Positions 1-7,115 of a stretch of 8,897 nucleotides of DNA are shown here, in pieces. Made by a program: the position numbers and the translations under genes. The first letter of the stretch is position 1, and the number at the start of each line of letters is the position of its first letter. Source of the DNA: a bacterium (GTDB taxonomy: Bacteria > Spirochaetota > UBA4802 > UBA5550); contig JAAENB010000397.1 in NCBI GenBank assembly GCA_024224995.1, positions 1-8,897 of the forward strand, in the 5' to 3' direction. Under the pieces are notes generated by a model. The model made no database searches and had not been told where the DNA came from. It saw only the letters and a list, made by a program, of their open reading frames with translations.

Positions 1-212
1 ATAAACTTTCGCACCGGGGCGTTAAATTTCCCAAACCGCATTGGACTGCCGATTATAACCCCGTCAAACGATTTCAGCGTGTCGCTGCCGCACTGCGCCG
101 CCGTAGTCCGCTCTACAGCAAACCCCTTCCCTGCCAGCTCCTTCTCAATAATTTCCGCAATCTCACCGGTCGATCCCGACACTGTATCATAAACTATTAA
201 CATTCTTTTCAT
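1..212 (-). CDS. Flavodoxin-domain protein, N-terminal part (runs off window)
   Basis: The start is at 212; an in-frame ATG also lies at 203, giving MKRMLIVYD at the N-terminus. Seventy codons are open before the window edge. The first strand is followed by TVSGSTGEIA, which fits the FMN-phosphate loop of flavodoxins, and later by FDGVIIGSPMRFGKF, the second strand and flavin-contacting loop. The pattern looks closer to the Flavodoxin_5 / HemG-like group (IGSxxRFG) than to short electron-carrier flavodoxins. Family members bind FMN and act as small cytosolic redox proteins; the partner cannot be told from this fragment. The leader has a purine-rich AAAGAGAA stretch before the ATG, and a TTGACT hexamer at 273-268 could be a -35 box, though no good -10 follows. 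The gene is divergent from the GH3 gene. The C-terminus is not visible. Confidence 0.85.
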   Translation of the reverse strand, partial: MKRMLIVYDTVSGSTGEIAEIIEKELAGKGFAVERTTAAQCGSDTLKSFDGVIIGSPMRFGKFNAPVRKF

Positions 213-340
213 ATTATTCTCTTTTTATGTTTTATGTTTTCTCTAAAAAATAATTTTTCAACAAATTAGTCAATTTATTTTTTATTAGCAAGCAGGCTCA
301 ACCGCGCAGCAAATTTAATTTTTAGATCATTTCTATATCA

Positions 341-445
341 GGGAATTAGCCCTGTCTTTCCGGAACAAGAGCCGCGGATGGCTCTGCCTATGTGCAATAC
401 AGGACGTATTTTCACATAGGTGGAGGAAAGACAGGGCTAATTCCC
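341..445. repeat. Large structured inverted repeat with two inner GGA-loop hairpins
   Basis: A perfect 21-bp inverted repeat pairs 341-361 with 425-445. The 63-nt interior folds into two more helices. Hairpin 1 pairs 368-373 (AGAGCC) with 380-385 around the loop GCGGAT. Hairpin 2 pairs 387-394 (CCTATGTG) with 413-420, then 396-400 (AATAC) with 406-410, around the loop AGGAC. The whole is a three-way junction. It lies in the divergent gap upstream of both the flavodoxin and GH3 genes, so it is not a terminator for either, and no T-tract follows it. No obvious target-site duplication borders the arms. It may be a MITE-like repeat or a structured RNA; I favour a genomic repeat element but cannot count copies here. 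Confidence 0.7.
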
Positions 446-473
446 GAGCTTACCAAAAATAATAAACCACTCC

Positions 474-493
474 CGCGCAGCTAATGCTGCGCG
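474..493. repeat. Short GC-rich hairpin upstream of the GH3 gene
   Basis: CGCGCAGC at 474-481 pairs perfectly with 486-493 around the loop TAAT. A T5 run (505-509) comes 11 nt after the stem on the plus strand, too far for a standard intrinsic terminator. The nine bases CCGCGCAGC at 473-481 also occur at 302-310, so the same word sits on both sides of the large inverted repeat. The hairpin could lie in the GH3 leader or bind a regulator; no function is assigned. Confidence 0.5.
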
Positions 494-591
494 TCCCTGT
501 ACACTTTTTATAACAAAAGCAAAAATTTGATTTGCAAAATTCGGGTAAAAAACGGATTATGTACTTTTGGATATATTTTAAAATAACGGTC

Positions 592-2274
592 ATGGATATG
601 TTTAACCGGTTAATGTGTAAAACAGCAAACAGCTTATGGCTCCTCTTGTGTAAAAGAGAGAATAAGCGATTTTTTAAAGAAGCCCGCTCCGTACAAAAGA
701 GCCAGGAAAAAATATTATTTTCCATTCTGGAAAAAAACAGCCGTTCCCAATACGGGGAAAAATACAACTTTTCTTCAATTGGAAGCGTCAAAGAATTCCA
801 GGAAGCAGTTCCCGTAAGCGATTATGAAGATTATGTACCCTATATCGATAAAATCTCGCATGGTGAAAGCAATATATTAACAACAGAAGAAATTACCATG
901 TTTGAGCTTTCAAGCGGTTCAACATCCGCTTCAAAATATATCCCTTACACGAAAAGCCTCAAAGAAGAATTCCGGAACGGGATAAAAGCATGGATATATA
1001 ACCTGTATACCAATCATAAAAAACTCTCCTGGGGCTCTTCCTATTGGTCCATTACCCCCGTATCCAATACCAACAAGGAAACACCCGGCGGGGTACCAAT
1101 AGGATTTGAAGAAGATAGTGAATACTTCGGTTTTATTGAACAATTCCTGCTGAACAAGCTCTTTTCGGCTCCGGCAGAGCTAAAACATATTGAAGATATG
1201 AACGCGTTTAAATATACAACAGTCCTTTTTATGCTGAAACAAAGACACCTGACACTCATATCCGTATGGAATCCAACATTCCTCACGCTTCTCCTGGAAC
1301 CCTTTGACCGTTGGAAAGATACCCTGGTACAGGACCTGGAAAACGGAACCATCAGCCCGCCCGAGGGCACAATAGACCCGGCTGTTTTAAAAAAACTTAC
1401 GAAGAAACTGGGAAAGAATACAAAACGGGCCAGGGAGCTTAAGGAGCTCCTGGCCCAAAAAGCTCTCTTCACGGATATATGGCCAAACCTTGCCCTCATC
1501 AGCTGCTGGACTTCAGGGAATACAAAGGCATATATTCCCCGGATCAATGAACTGTTTCCCGGCATAACAATCCAGGGTAAAGGACTCCTGGCAACAGAAG
1601 CCTTTGTCTCTTTTCCTGTAGCCGGGTACGAAGGATCGGTCCTTTCTGCCCGGTCTCATTTTTTTGAATTCATTGAACAGGACAAAGAGCCCCAAACAAT
1701 AAAAACCGCGTGGGAACTTGAAAAAGAAAAAACATATTCCGTTCTACTAACCACGGGCGGAGGGTTTTACCGCTACCGGCTTCACGACCTTATCCGGGTA
1801 CTCGACTTTATTGACGGATGCCCGGTTATTGATTTCATTGGGAAAGAAGAAAAGGTCTCTGATTATTTTGGGGAAAAGGTAAATGAATATCATATATCCA
1901 ATATCCTGGAAGTGCTTTTTCCCGGCTGCGGAATTGAACCCGATTTTTTTATGGTTGCCCCCAGCAGGGACACGGCAGGAACGATGAATTACGTCTTATA
2001 CCTTGAACTGAAAAACCCGGAAAATAGTACGGAACAGCTGGCGGAGCTGGAAGAAAAATTTGAAAAGGAATTGCAGGCCAATTTTCATTATAAGTACTGC
2101 CGGGAACTTGAGCAGCTCAAGCAGTCAAGGCTCTTTTTGATTGACCATCCCAGGGGAAACGAAACCTATATACGGGTCTGTGCTTCCCTGGGTCAACGCA
2201 TCGGTGATATTAAACCATCGATATTGCATACCGGAACCGGGTGGTCAAAAGAATTCCCGGGCAGGTTGTTATAG
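592..2274 (+). CDS. GH3-family acyl-acid-amido synthetase (ANL-type adenylating enzyme)
   Basis: GH3 proteins activate a carboxylic acid with ATP to an acyl-adenylate and transfer it to an amine, usually an amino acid; plant members conjugate auxin and jasmonate. Visible motifs, numbered from the 592 start (560 aa), are the P-loop-like FELSSGSTSASKY at 104-116, LLATEAF at 332-338 in the place of the second nucleotide motif, and FYRYRLHDLIRV around 393, the hinge motif. Full GH3 length is present. The frame is open back to a TTG at 532 and also has an ATG at 559. I prefer 592 because family N-termini begin near MFNRLMCKTANSLW, but no convincing SD precedes any candidate. TTGCAA (532-537) and GATTAT (555-560), 17 nt apart, form a weak possible promoter that would fit a 592 start. 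The gene ends 7 bp from the convergent membrane-protein gene with no terminator between them. The substrate is unknown. Confidence 0.88.
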   Translation: MDMFNRLMCKTANSLWLLLCKRENKRFFKEARSVQKSQEKILFSILEKNSRSQYGEKYNFSSIGSVKEFQEAVPVSDYEDYVPYIDKISHGESNILTTEEITMFELSSGSTSASKYIPYTKSLKEEFRNGIKAWIYNLYTNHKKLSWGSSYWSITPVSNTNKETPGGVPIGFEEDSEYFGFIEQFLLNKLFSAPAELKHIEDMNAFKYTTVLFMLKQRHLTLISVWNPTFLTLLLEPFDRWKDTLVQDLENGTISPPEGTIDPAVLKKLTKKLGKNTKRARELKELLAQKALFTDIWPNLALISCWTSGNTKAYIPRINELFPGITIQGKGLLATEAFVSFPVAGYEGSVLSARSHFFEFIEQDKEPQTIKTAWELEKEKTYSVLLTTGGGFYRYRLHDLIRVLDFIDGCPVIDFIGKEEKVSDYFGEKVNEYHISNILEVLFPGCGIEPDFFMVAPSRDTAGTMNYVLYLELKNPENSTEQLAELEEKFEKELQANFHYKYCRELEQLKQSRLFLIDHPRGNETYIRVCASLGQRIGDIKPSILHTGTGWSKEFPGRLL

Positions 2275-2281
2275 CAGTTAC

Positions 2282-2965
2282 CTACTCTTCAACACCCTCT
2301 TTGTGATGCGGGTATACCCCCAGCTCACCATGCTTTATATAGTAGCCTATCATATAAATAGAAACAGGGACAAAGAATGTTACCAGGTTACAAAGCACCA
2401 GGAACCACCAGAAAAGATCTCCCTGCTGAAGAGAGAGAAGATAATGCTCAATTAGTTTAATCTCCATGCCATAGAAAAACCCAAAAAAGCCGAAGTATAC
2501 AGGCGCGTAGTCCATAGCAATGTCTGCCGCACTAGCGCCTTCAGCGTATTTCCTGTTAAAAACCGTCATAAACCCCGTCTCAATGGCGTAGGCATCGTAG
2601 AGCCAGTTCCAGAAGGCCATAAAAGACCCGGTCATGAGGCCCGTTCGAATTACCTGGTATACACTAAATTCCGATTGACCGGGACCGGCAACACAGAGCA
2701 GGCCCAGCATACTCATACCGGTGCCAAAAACAAAACCGTGATGGGGTCTGAATTTTCCCACAATGACCTTTGTGTTAAATTGCCAGAGTTTAAAATAATT
2801 GGTACCAAGCGCCGGAACAAAGTACGAGGTGAGTACGGGGATAGACATAATCAGGATCACTAATTCATGCTGCCCTTCCAGTCTCATGTACCAGAGATAA
2901 TAAGCTAAGGGGAAAAAAACCACGGGAACTACAAATTGATATACATTAAAAAAACCTTTCTTCAT
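2282..2965 (-). CDS. Unrecognised multi-pass inner-membrane protein
   Basis: I do not recognise this 227-residue protein. It has about six hydrophobic segments, near residues 8-27, 34-54, 76-96, 104-124 (weaker), 152-175 and 184-210. Polar or aromatic patches that could be functional are KFRPHHG (71-77), WNWLYDAYAIETG (119-131) and YGMEIKLIEH (165-174). The C-terminus is hydrophilic and charged (HHKEGVEE). There is no cleavable signal sequence. The ATG is 10 nt after the stop of the peptidase gene; AAAGGAG at 2985-2979 is a good SD, although the 13-nt spacer is long. It is the last gene of the minus-strand operon. A transporter, a lipid-modifying membrane enzyme or a membrane anchor for the operon's enzymes are all possible. 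Confidence 0.85.
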   Translation of the reverse strand: MKKGFFNVYQFVVPVVFFPLAYYLWYMRLEGQHELVILIMSIPVLTSYFVPALGTNYFKLWQFNTKVIVGKFRPHHGFVFGTGMSMLGLLCVAGPGQSEFSVYQVIRTGLMTGSFMAFWNWLYDAYAIETGFMTVFNRKYAEGASAADIAMDYAPVYFGFFGFFYGMEIKLIEHYLLSLQQGDLFWWFLVLCNLVTFFVPVSIYMIGYYIKHGELGVYPHHKEGVEE

Positions 2966-2975
2966 AATTACTACT

Positions 2976-4274
2976 TTACTCCTTTATTCCCTTTATTTTT
3001 CCTTTTTTCCCTTGAGCCGTGCTCCTTGAACCTTGTTCCTGCCTTGTTTCAGTTTTGTCAACAGCATAGATAATATCAACCAGCAGGTCCCTCATTGTGT
3101 TATACTGATCAAGTTTGATATTCTCTAATGTATCCAGGGGCGTATGGATATGGGGATTACGGCAAAATGTAGTCATGCAGGGAATATCTTTTATGTAAAA
3201 GGCATGAATATCTGCCGGGAATACCGGGCTAAACCGGTAAAAAAGATTTAGCGGGACCGGAAATATCCCCTTTAATAATAATTTAAAAGCCGATATGCTT
3301 TTTTTCGCGAGAGAATGCCCTGAATAAGAAATTGTCTTTAATCCACCGGCATAGGTGGGAACAGGCATTTCAAGATTCATATAAAAGGCATACTGGTCCA
3401 GGTTATTAACAGCCGCATGATGTCCGGACCCCAGAAGACCGATTTCTTCGGCGTCAAAAAAAATCGCCCGGATCGATTTATTAAGTTTCTTTTTATCTTC
3501 GATATAGATCTTTTTTAAGATATCAACCAGCAGCTGTACGGCAATACCGTTGTCATGGGTTCCAATGTCCCAGGAATCAAAATGAGCTCCAATAACAATG
3601 GTATCATTCTCAACCGCGGTACCGGTACTTTTTTTACCGAAATCGGCAATTATATTTCCGGCGGTAAATTTCCCCAATTTTGTGGAATAATCAAGTCGAA
3701 CTCTTTTTACAGAAGAGGCCTGGTACGATTTCCACACATCAATGGTGATTCCCACAGCAGGAATTGGACAATGCCCCAGCATATAGGGATAGCCAATACC
3801 TTTCTGAATATATTCTCCGCTTTTTGAAACCAGTATCACGCCAACAGCACCGGCCTCATAAGCGGAAATAACCTGGAAGATCCGGTGAAAGAGCACATTA
3901 TGATAAAACACCACGATTTTCCCTTTTACCAGGGGCTTGTCTTTTGTGGATATTCTCCTGCCGGCAAGGTACAGCTCCGCTTCAACAAAAGAACCTTCAA
4001 CCCCGGTATTGTCGTATAAATGGGCCGGGGAATTTTTACCATTGGCAATAAGCGAGGCTTCACTTTTTTTTACTGATGTTACGGAAAAAGATTCCTTTGA
4101 AACAGCAGCTTCCGGAAATGTGTTTTTTACATATTGCGAGATATGCTTCTGCGCTTGTTTACCGGCTTTAGTCCCGGCTTTTTTTTCTCCAAGATCCGTG
4201 AGCTGATTTAACAGCTCAAGATCTAAATTTAAGTCTTTATCATGGGAGTTGGTATACCTGTTCCCTGAGTCCAT
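2976..4274 (-). CDS. M28-family zinc metallopeptidase with PA domain
   Basis: The 432-residue protein has a PA-like insert (about 95-200; VKGKIVVFYHN, AGAVGVILVS) followed by an M28 catalytic domain. Co-catalytic zinc ligands can be matched: H221 in GAHFDSW, D231 in HDNG, E276/E277 in FDAEEIGLLGS and H377 in HIHTPLDT. At the position where many family members have Asp (NxDM), this protein has Glu (NLEM, E302). M28 enzymes are aminopeptidases, carboxypeptidases and relatives. The first 30 residues are hydrophilic with no signal peptide or lipobox, which is unusual because PA-M28 enzymes are mostly exported. A Lys/Gln-rich tail (about 410-432) is probably disordered. AGGA is placed 7 nt before the ATG. 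It starts 20 nt after the radical-SAM stop and is followed 10 nt later by the membrane protein, so co-transcription is likely. The substrate is unknown. Confidence 0.9.
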   Translation of the reverse strand: MDSGNRYTNSHDKDLNLDLELLNQLTDLGEKKAGTKAGKQAQKHISQYVKNTFPEAAVSKESFSVTSVKKSEASLIANGKNSPAHLYDNTGVEGSFVEAELYLAGRRISTKDKPLVKGKIVVFYHNVLFHRIFQVISAYEAGAVGVILVSKSGEYIQKGIGYPYMLGHCPIPAVGITIDVWKSYQASSVKRVRLDYSTKLGKFTAGNIIADFGKKSTGTAVENDTIVIGAHFDSWDIGTHDNGIAVQLLVDILKKIYIEDKKKLNKSIRAIFFDAEEIGLLGSGHHAAVNNLDQYAFYMNLEMPVPTYAGGLKTISYSGHSLAKKSISAFKLLLKGIFPVPLNLFYRFSPVFPADIHAFYIKDIPCMTTFCRNPHIHTPLDTLENIKLDQYNTMRDLLVDIIYAVDKTETRQEQGSRSTAQGKKGKIKGIKE

Positions 4275-4294
4275 TGCCGAATCCTCTCTTCCTG

Positions 4295-5632
4295 TTATTT
4301 GGGCATTTCATCAAGACCGGTACCAATGGGTAATTCCAGTCTCTGGTCTACTTCTCTTTGCAGCATCAAATTGTTGTCGAGAAACAAATAAGAGAGAATT
4401 GGGTTCTTGTTCCGTTTTAACAATTTGAACCATCGCTTAAATATTGCGGAGGTTTTGAAAAAATCCCTTCTTGCCTGGGCACACAGATCTTTCACATCCT
4501 CATGGGTCATACTTTTTGGACGAAAGGGAAGATACCCGTATTTATAGCTTGTATCGAGCCACCATTTATCCATTAAGAGACGCCCTTCTTTTTTAAGCTG
4601 GTCATACAAGGGAGTTGCGGGAAACGGCGTAACATGGTTATAGGCGGCAAAATAGAATCCATGCTTCATTGAAAAATCAATCGCTTTTTGAAACGTCGCG
4701 GGAGTATCGTAATCGAACCCGAATACAAAAGTAGCGTAAATGCTAAGGCCCGCGTCATGGATCTTCTGAATGAGTTTATCCTGCTCACCCATTTTCGCGT
4801 TCCATTCTTTCTTCATCTGTTTCAGGTTTTCTTCTTCAAGAGATTCAATCCCTATCAAAAGAACATCACACCCGCTTTTTTTGAGCCACTTCAAAAGCTC
4901 GGGATTTTTCGCCATGGTAAGAGACCCCTGACTGGACCACTTGATCTTAAGGGGAGCAATAGCTTTACAGAGCTCCAGGGCATATTCCTGGTTTGCCACA
5001 ATATTGTCATCGATAAAAAAGAAATAGTTTTTACCCGAATTTTTAATATCCGCGACAACACGCTCTATCTCCCGGGGATAATACCGGCCTTTATAATAGG
5101 AGGTAATGGCACAGAAGCCGCAATTAAATGAGCAGCCCCGGCCGGTTTCCACCAGTCCAAGGATTGAATATTTTCTATGGGCATAAATGCTCCGGTCCGG
5201 TAAAATATCGGAATAGCCCTGGGTGCCAACGTATCGTTTCTTTAAGGAATTATTTTCAAAATCTTCGAGCACCTTTTCCCAGGTACCTTCAGCATTACCA
5301 AGCACAATACAGTCGGCATGTTCCGCTACTTCATCAGGGAGAGTTGTGGGGTGATATCCTCCCATAACCACGGTAATTCCCCGGTCACGAAACCGTTTCG
5401 CAATAGTATAGGCCCGGTACGAGGTGTATGTTTCCACGGTAATAGCAACCAGGTCGGTTTCCGTATCGAAATCGATCAGTTCAACGCGGTCATCAAAAAA
5501 CTCCGTTTCAATATGAGGAGGAGTAAACGCCTTAAGCGTGGCAATGGTTAAGGGCTCCATTACCCGCCATGATTTGATATATTTTTGTCCCGGCCGTTTT
5601 CCTATGGCAGGAGTAATAAATGTTACTTTCAC
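4295..5632 (-). CDS. B12-binding-domain radical-SAM protein, paralog C
   Basis: This is the third radical-SAM gene in transcription order, 445 aa. Residues 1 to about 130 form the Rossmann-like B12-binding domain (MKVTFITPAIG; VVMGGYHPT at 88-96). No DxHxxG motif is seen, as is common for this subgroup, in which cobalamin is bound without the histidine tail. The radical-SAM core follows: C167, C171 and C174 in the CxxxCxxC site for the [4Fe-4S] cluster, then FFIDDNIVAN and LIGIESL. The C-terminal part holds DKWWLDTSYKYGY and a DUF4070-like helical region. The start is GTG at 5632, sharing its first base with the stop of the preceding paralog (TAGTG), with SD AAAGGAGG at 5647-5640. Relatives methylate or rearrange unactivated carbons of lipids, tetrapyrroles or natural products; the substrate cannot be read here. 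Confidence 0.9.
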   Translation of the reverse strand: MKVTFITPAIGKRPGQKYIKSWRVMEPLTIATLKAFTPPHIETEFFDDRVELIDFDTETDLVAITVETYTSYRAYTIAKRFRDRGITVVMGGYHPTTLPDEVAEHADCIVLGNAEGTWEKVLEDFENNSLKKRYVGTQGYSDILPDRSIYAHRKYSILGLVETGRGCSFNCGFCAITSYYKGRYYPREIERVVADIKNSGKNYFFFIDDNIVANQEYALELCKAIAPLKIKWSSQGSLTMAKNPELLKWLKKSGCDVLLIGIESLEEENLKQMKKEWNAKMGEQDKLIQKIHDAGLSIYATFVFGFDYDTPATFQKAIDFSMKHGFYFAAYNHVTPFPATPLYDQLKKEGRLLMDKWWLDTSYKYGYLPFRPKSMTHEDVKDLCAQARRDFFKTSAIFKRWFKLLKRNKNPILSYLFLDNNLMLQREVDQRLELPIGTGLDEMPK

Positions 5633-7017
5633 TACACTCCCTCCTTTGCGACGATGGGTTCAAATTTACCAAGTTCATCCGCTTTTTTGTCGGTAAAGCC
5701 AAAAAGCATATCCTGCTTTTTAAATGTTTCTTTTCGGAAAAGCCTGGCGTACGTAAAATAATAGAACATACTCACCAGGTTTTTCATATTGGTTTTCCGG
5801 GCAAAAAACCGCTTTATAAGGGACGGGATGCTGTTAAACTTCTTTCGTGCCGCGAAGCATGCTTCGGTTAGTTCATCGGGAGTCATTTTATTTGGAATAA
5901 TAGAAGCATGATTAAACCGGTATTCCGGGTGGAGCCACCATTTATCATCAAACAGAAGCCGGTTTTCCTTTTTCAATTTATCGAACAGGGGAGTTCCGGG
6001 ATAGGGCATAAGAATATTGTACGCGGCAAAGGTAAACTTGTTCTTTAACGAAAACGCCACTGTTTTTTCGATTGTATCAACAGTATCGGCGTCGTGCCCA
6101 AAAGTAAAGGCTGCCCAGGTTTGCAAACCGTAGTCATTGAGAATTTTTATTTCATCTTCATACATGTTAAAATCCGCAATATTCGGTCCTTTATTCATCT
6201 CTTTCAGAGAATCAATATCAATGGATTCAAACCCAATAACATTGCCAAGACAACCGCTTTTAACCATAAGATCCATCAGTTCCAGATCCTGAGTCTGGTC
6301 AATACTGGCCTGGCTCATCCACTTAATTTTTAAGGGAATTAAGGCTCTGAATAATTCTTTTGCTTTTTCATGATTCGCGACAATATTGTCATCAACAAAA
6401 AATATGGTTTTCAGGTTCTGGTCTTTAATCTCCTGTACAACATTGTTGATATCACGCATAAAGTGAGTCTTTTTGAAAAAAGCGCTTGTGGCACAATAAT
6501 GACAGTCATAAATGCAGCCGCGGCTAAACTGCATGAGGGAAATAGGTAAATAGCCCTTTCCTTTAAAAATATCACGCCTGGTCTGACTATAGGGCTGCGG
6601 TTCTCCGCCCTGGTATTCATACAAAGGCTTTAATGCTCCCTTAGCGGCATCTTCCAGGACCAGGTGCCATCCAAACTCCGCGTCTCCCATAAACACGGAA
6701 TCGGCATGTTCGGCAACTTCATCGGGGTTCAGGGTGGCATGCATACCGCCCATGACAACCGGCACACCACGCTTCCGGTATTCTTCACTAATCTCGTAAG
6801 AACGCCGCGCAGTATAGGTTTCTATTGTTAACGCAACAAGATCCGTGGGCTCATCAAAAGGAATTCTTTCCAGCCGGTCATCATACAATGCAATCTCATG
6901 TTCCGGTGGTGTTAATCCCGCAAGAACGCCAAGCTGATGCGGCTCCATCCGGGCTTCATCAACAAACAAACTGTGATCATGTCTTCCGATATTTGGTTTA
7001 ATAAATGTAATTTTCAT
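5632..7017 (-). CDS. B12-binding-domain radical-SAM protein, paralog B
   Basis: This 461-residue protein has the same layout as its neighbours. The N-terminal B12-binding domain opens with MKITFIKPNIG and carries VVMGGMHAT near 88-95. The [4Fe-4S] ligands are C168, C172 and C175 (RGCIYDCHYC). FFVDDNIVAN and VIGFESI follow in the TIM-barrel core. The C-terminal DUF4070-like part contains DDKWWLHPEYRFNH and MTPDELTEACFAARKKFNS. It is the longest of the three because of an extra C-terminal tail with the stretch MFYYFTYARLFRKETF. The ATG at 7017 is preceded by GAGAAGG only 3 nt away, closer than usual. Its last codons supply the SD for the next gene, so translation of the two is probably coupled. 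The predicted location is cytosolic, possibly membrane-associated through the aromatic tail. Confidence 0.9.
   Translation of the reverse strand: MKITFIKPNIGRHDHSLFVDEARMEPHQLGVLAGLTPPEHEIALYDDRLERIPFDEPTDLVALTIETYTARRSYEISEEYRKRGVPVVMGGMHATLNPDEVAEHADSVFMGDAEFGWHLVLEDAAKGALKPLYEYQGGEPQPYSQTRRDIFKGKGYLPISLMQFSRGCIYDCHYCATSAFFKKTHFMRDINNVVQEIKDQNLKTIFFVDDNIVANHEKAKELFRALIPLKIKWMSQASIDQTQDLELMDLMVKSGCLGNVIGFESIDIDSLKEMNKGPNIADFNMYEDEIKILNDYGLQTWAAFTFGHDADTVDTIEKTVAFSLKNKFTFAAYNILMPYPGTPLFDKLKKENRLLFDDKWWLHPEYRFNHASIIPNKMTPDELTEACFAARKKFNSIPSLIKRFFARKTNMKNLVSMFYYFTYARLFRKETFKKQDMLFGFTDKKADELGKFEPIVAKEGV
5640..5647 (-). promoter_or_regulatory. Strong SD that decides the GTG start of paralog C
   Basis: AAAGGAGG lies 7 nt upstream of GTG (5632-5630) and is embedded in the codons for K-E-G at the end of paralog B. 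Together with the TAGTG stop/start overlap it fixes GTG at 5632 as the start and indicates translational coupling. Confidence 0.8.
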
Positions 7018-7115
7018 AGACCTTCTCTCTCATGTAATAATAGTTTAGTAGTAATAATAATAATCTTTTATTAAGGAGAATCCCCCCTCTCCAAAACCTC
7101 GAACCAATACTTTAT
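7018..7115. other. 98-nt spacer between the first and second radical-SAM genes
   Basis: This is the only sizeable gap inside the operon. A stem GGAGA (7075-7079) / TCTCC (7088-7092) encloses an 8-nt loop that on the plus strand is C-rich (six C in a row) and in the minus-strand RNA is G-rich. No T-run follows in the minus direction, so it is not a standard terminator. Next to it is a short TAA/ATT triplet run (about 7048-7064), then the SD of paralog B. It could be an RNA-processing or partial attenuation site; no promoter is evident. Confidence 0.45.

Noticed and set aside
341..445. Integron attC site
   Set aside because: The element folds as a long hairpin, but the ends lack the GTTRRRY / RYYYAAC core sites and there is no gene cassette.
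341..445. Intrinsic terminator
   Set aside because: It lies between two divergent genes, upstream of both, and no T-tract follows either arm.
532..591. Longer GH3 protein starting at TTG 532 or ATG 559
   Set aside because: The extra 20 or 11 residues do not match GH3 N-termini, no SD precedes them, and a weak promoter-like pair lies inside this stretch; not fully excluded.
450..791. 113-codon minus-strand ORF covering the GH3 leader and N-terminus
   Set aside because: It is mostly antisense to the GH3 gene and its protein shows no recognisable domain or SD; the plus-strand gene has clear family motifs.
2141..2455. Plus-strand ORF spanning the end of GH3 and the antisense of the membrane-protein gene
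   Set aside because: It overlaps two well-supported genes in other frames and has no domain-like sequence.
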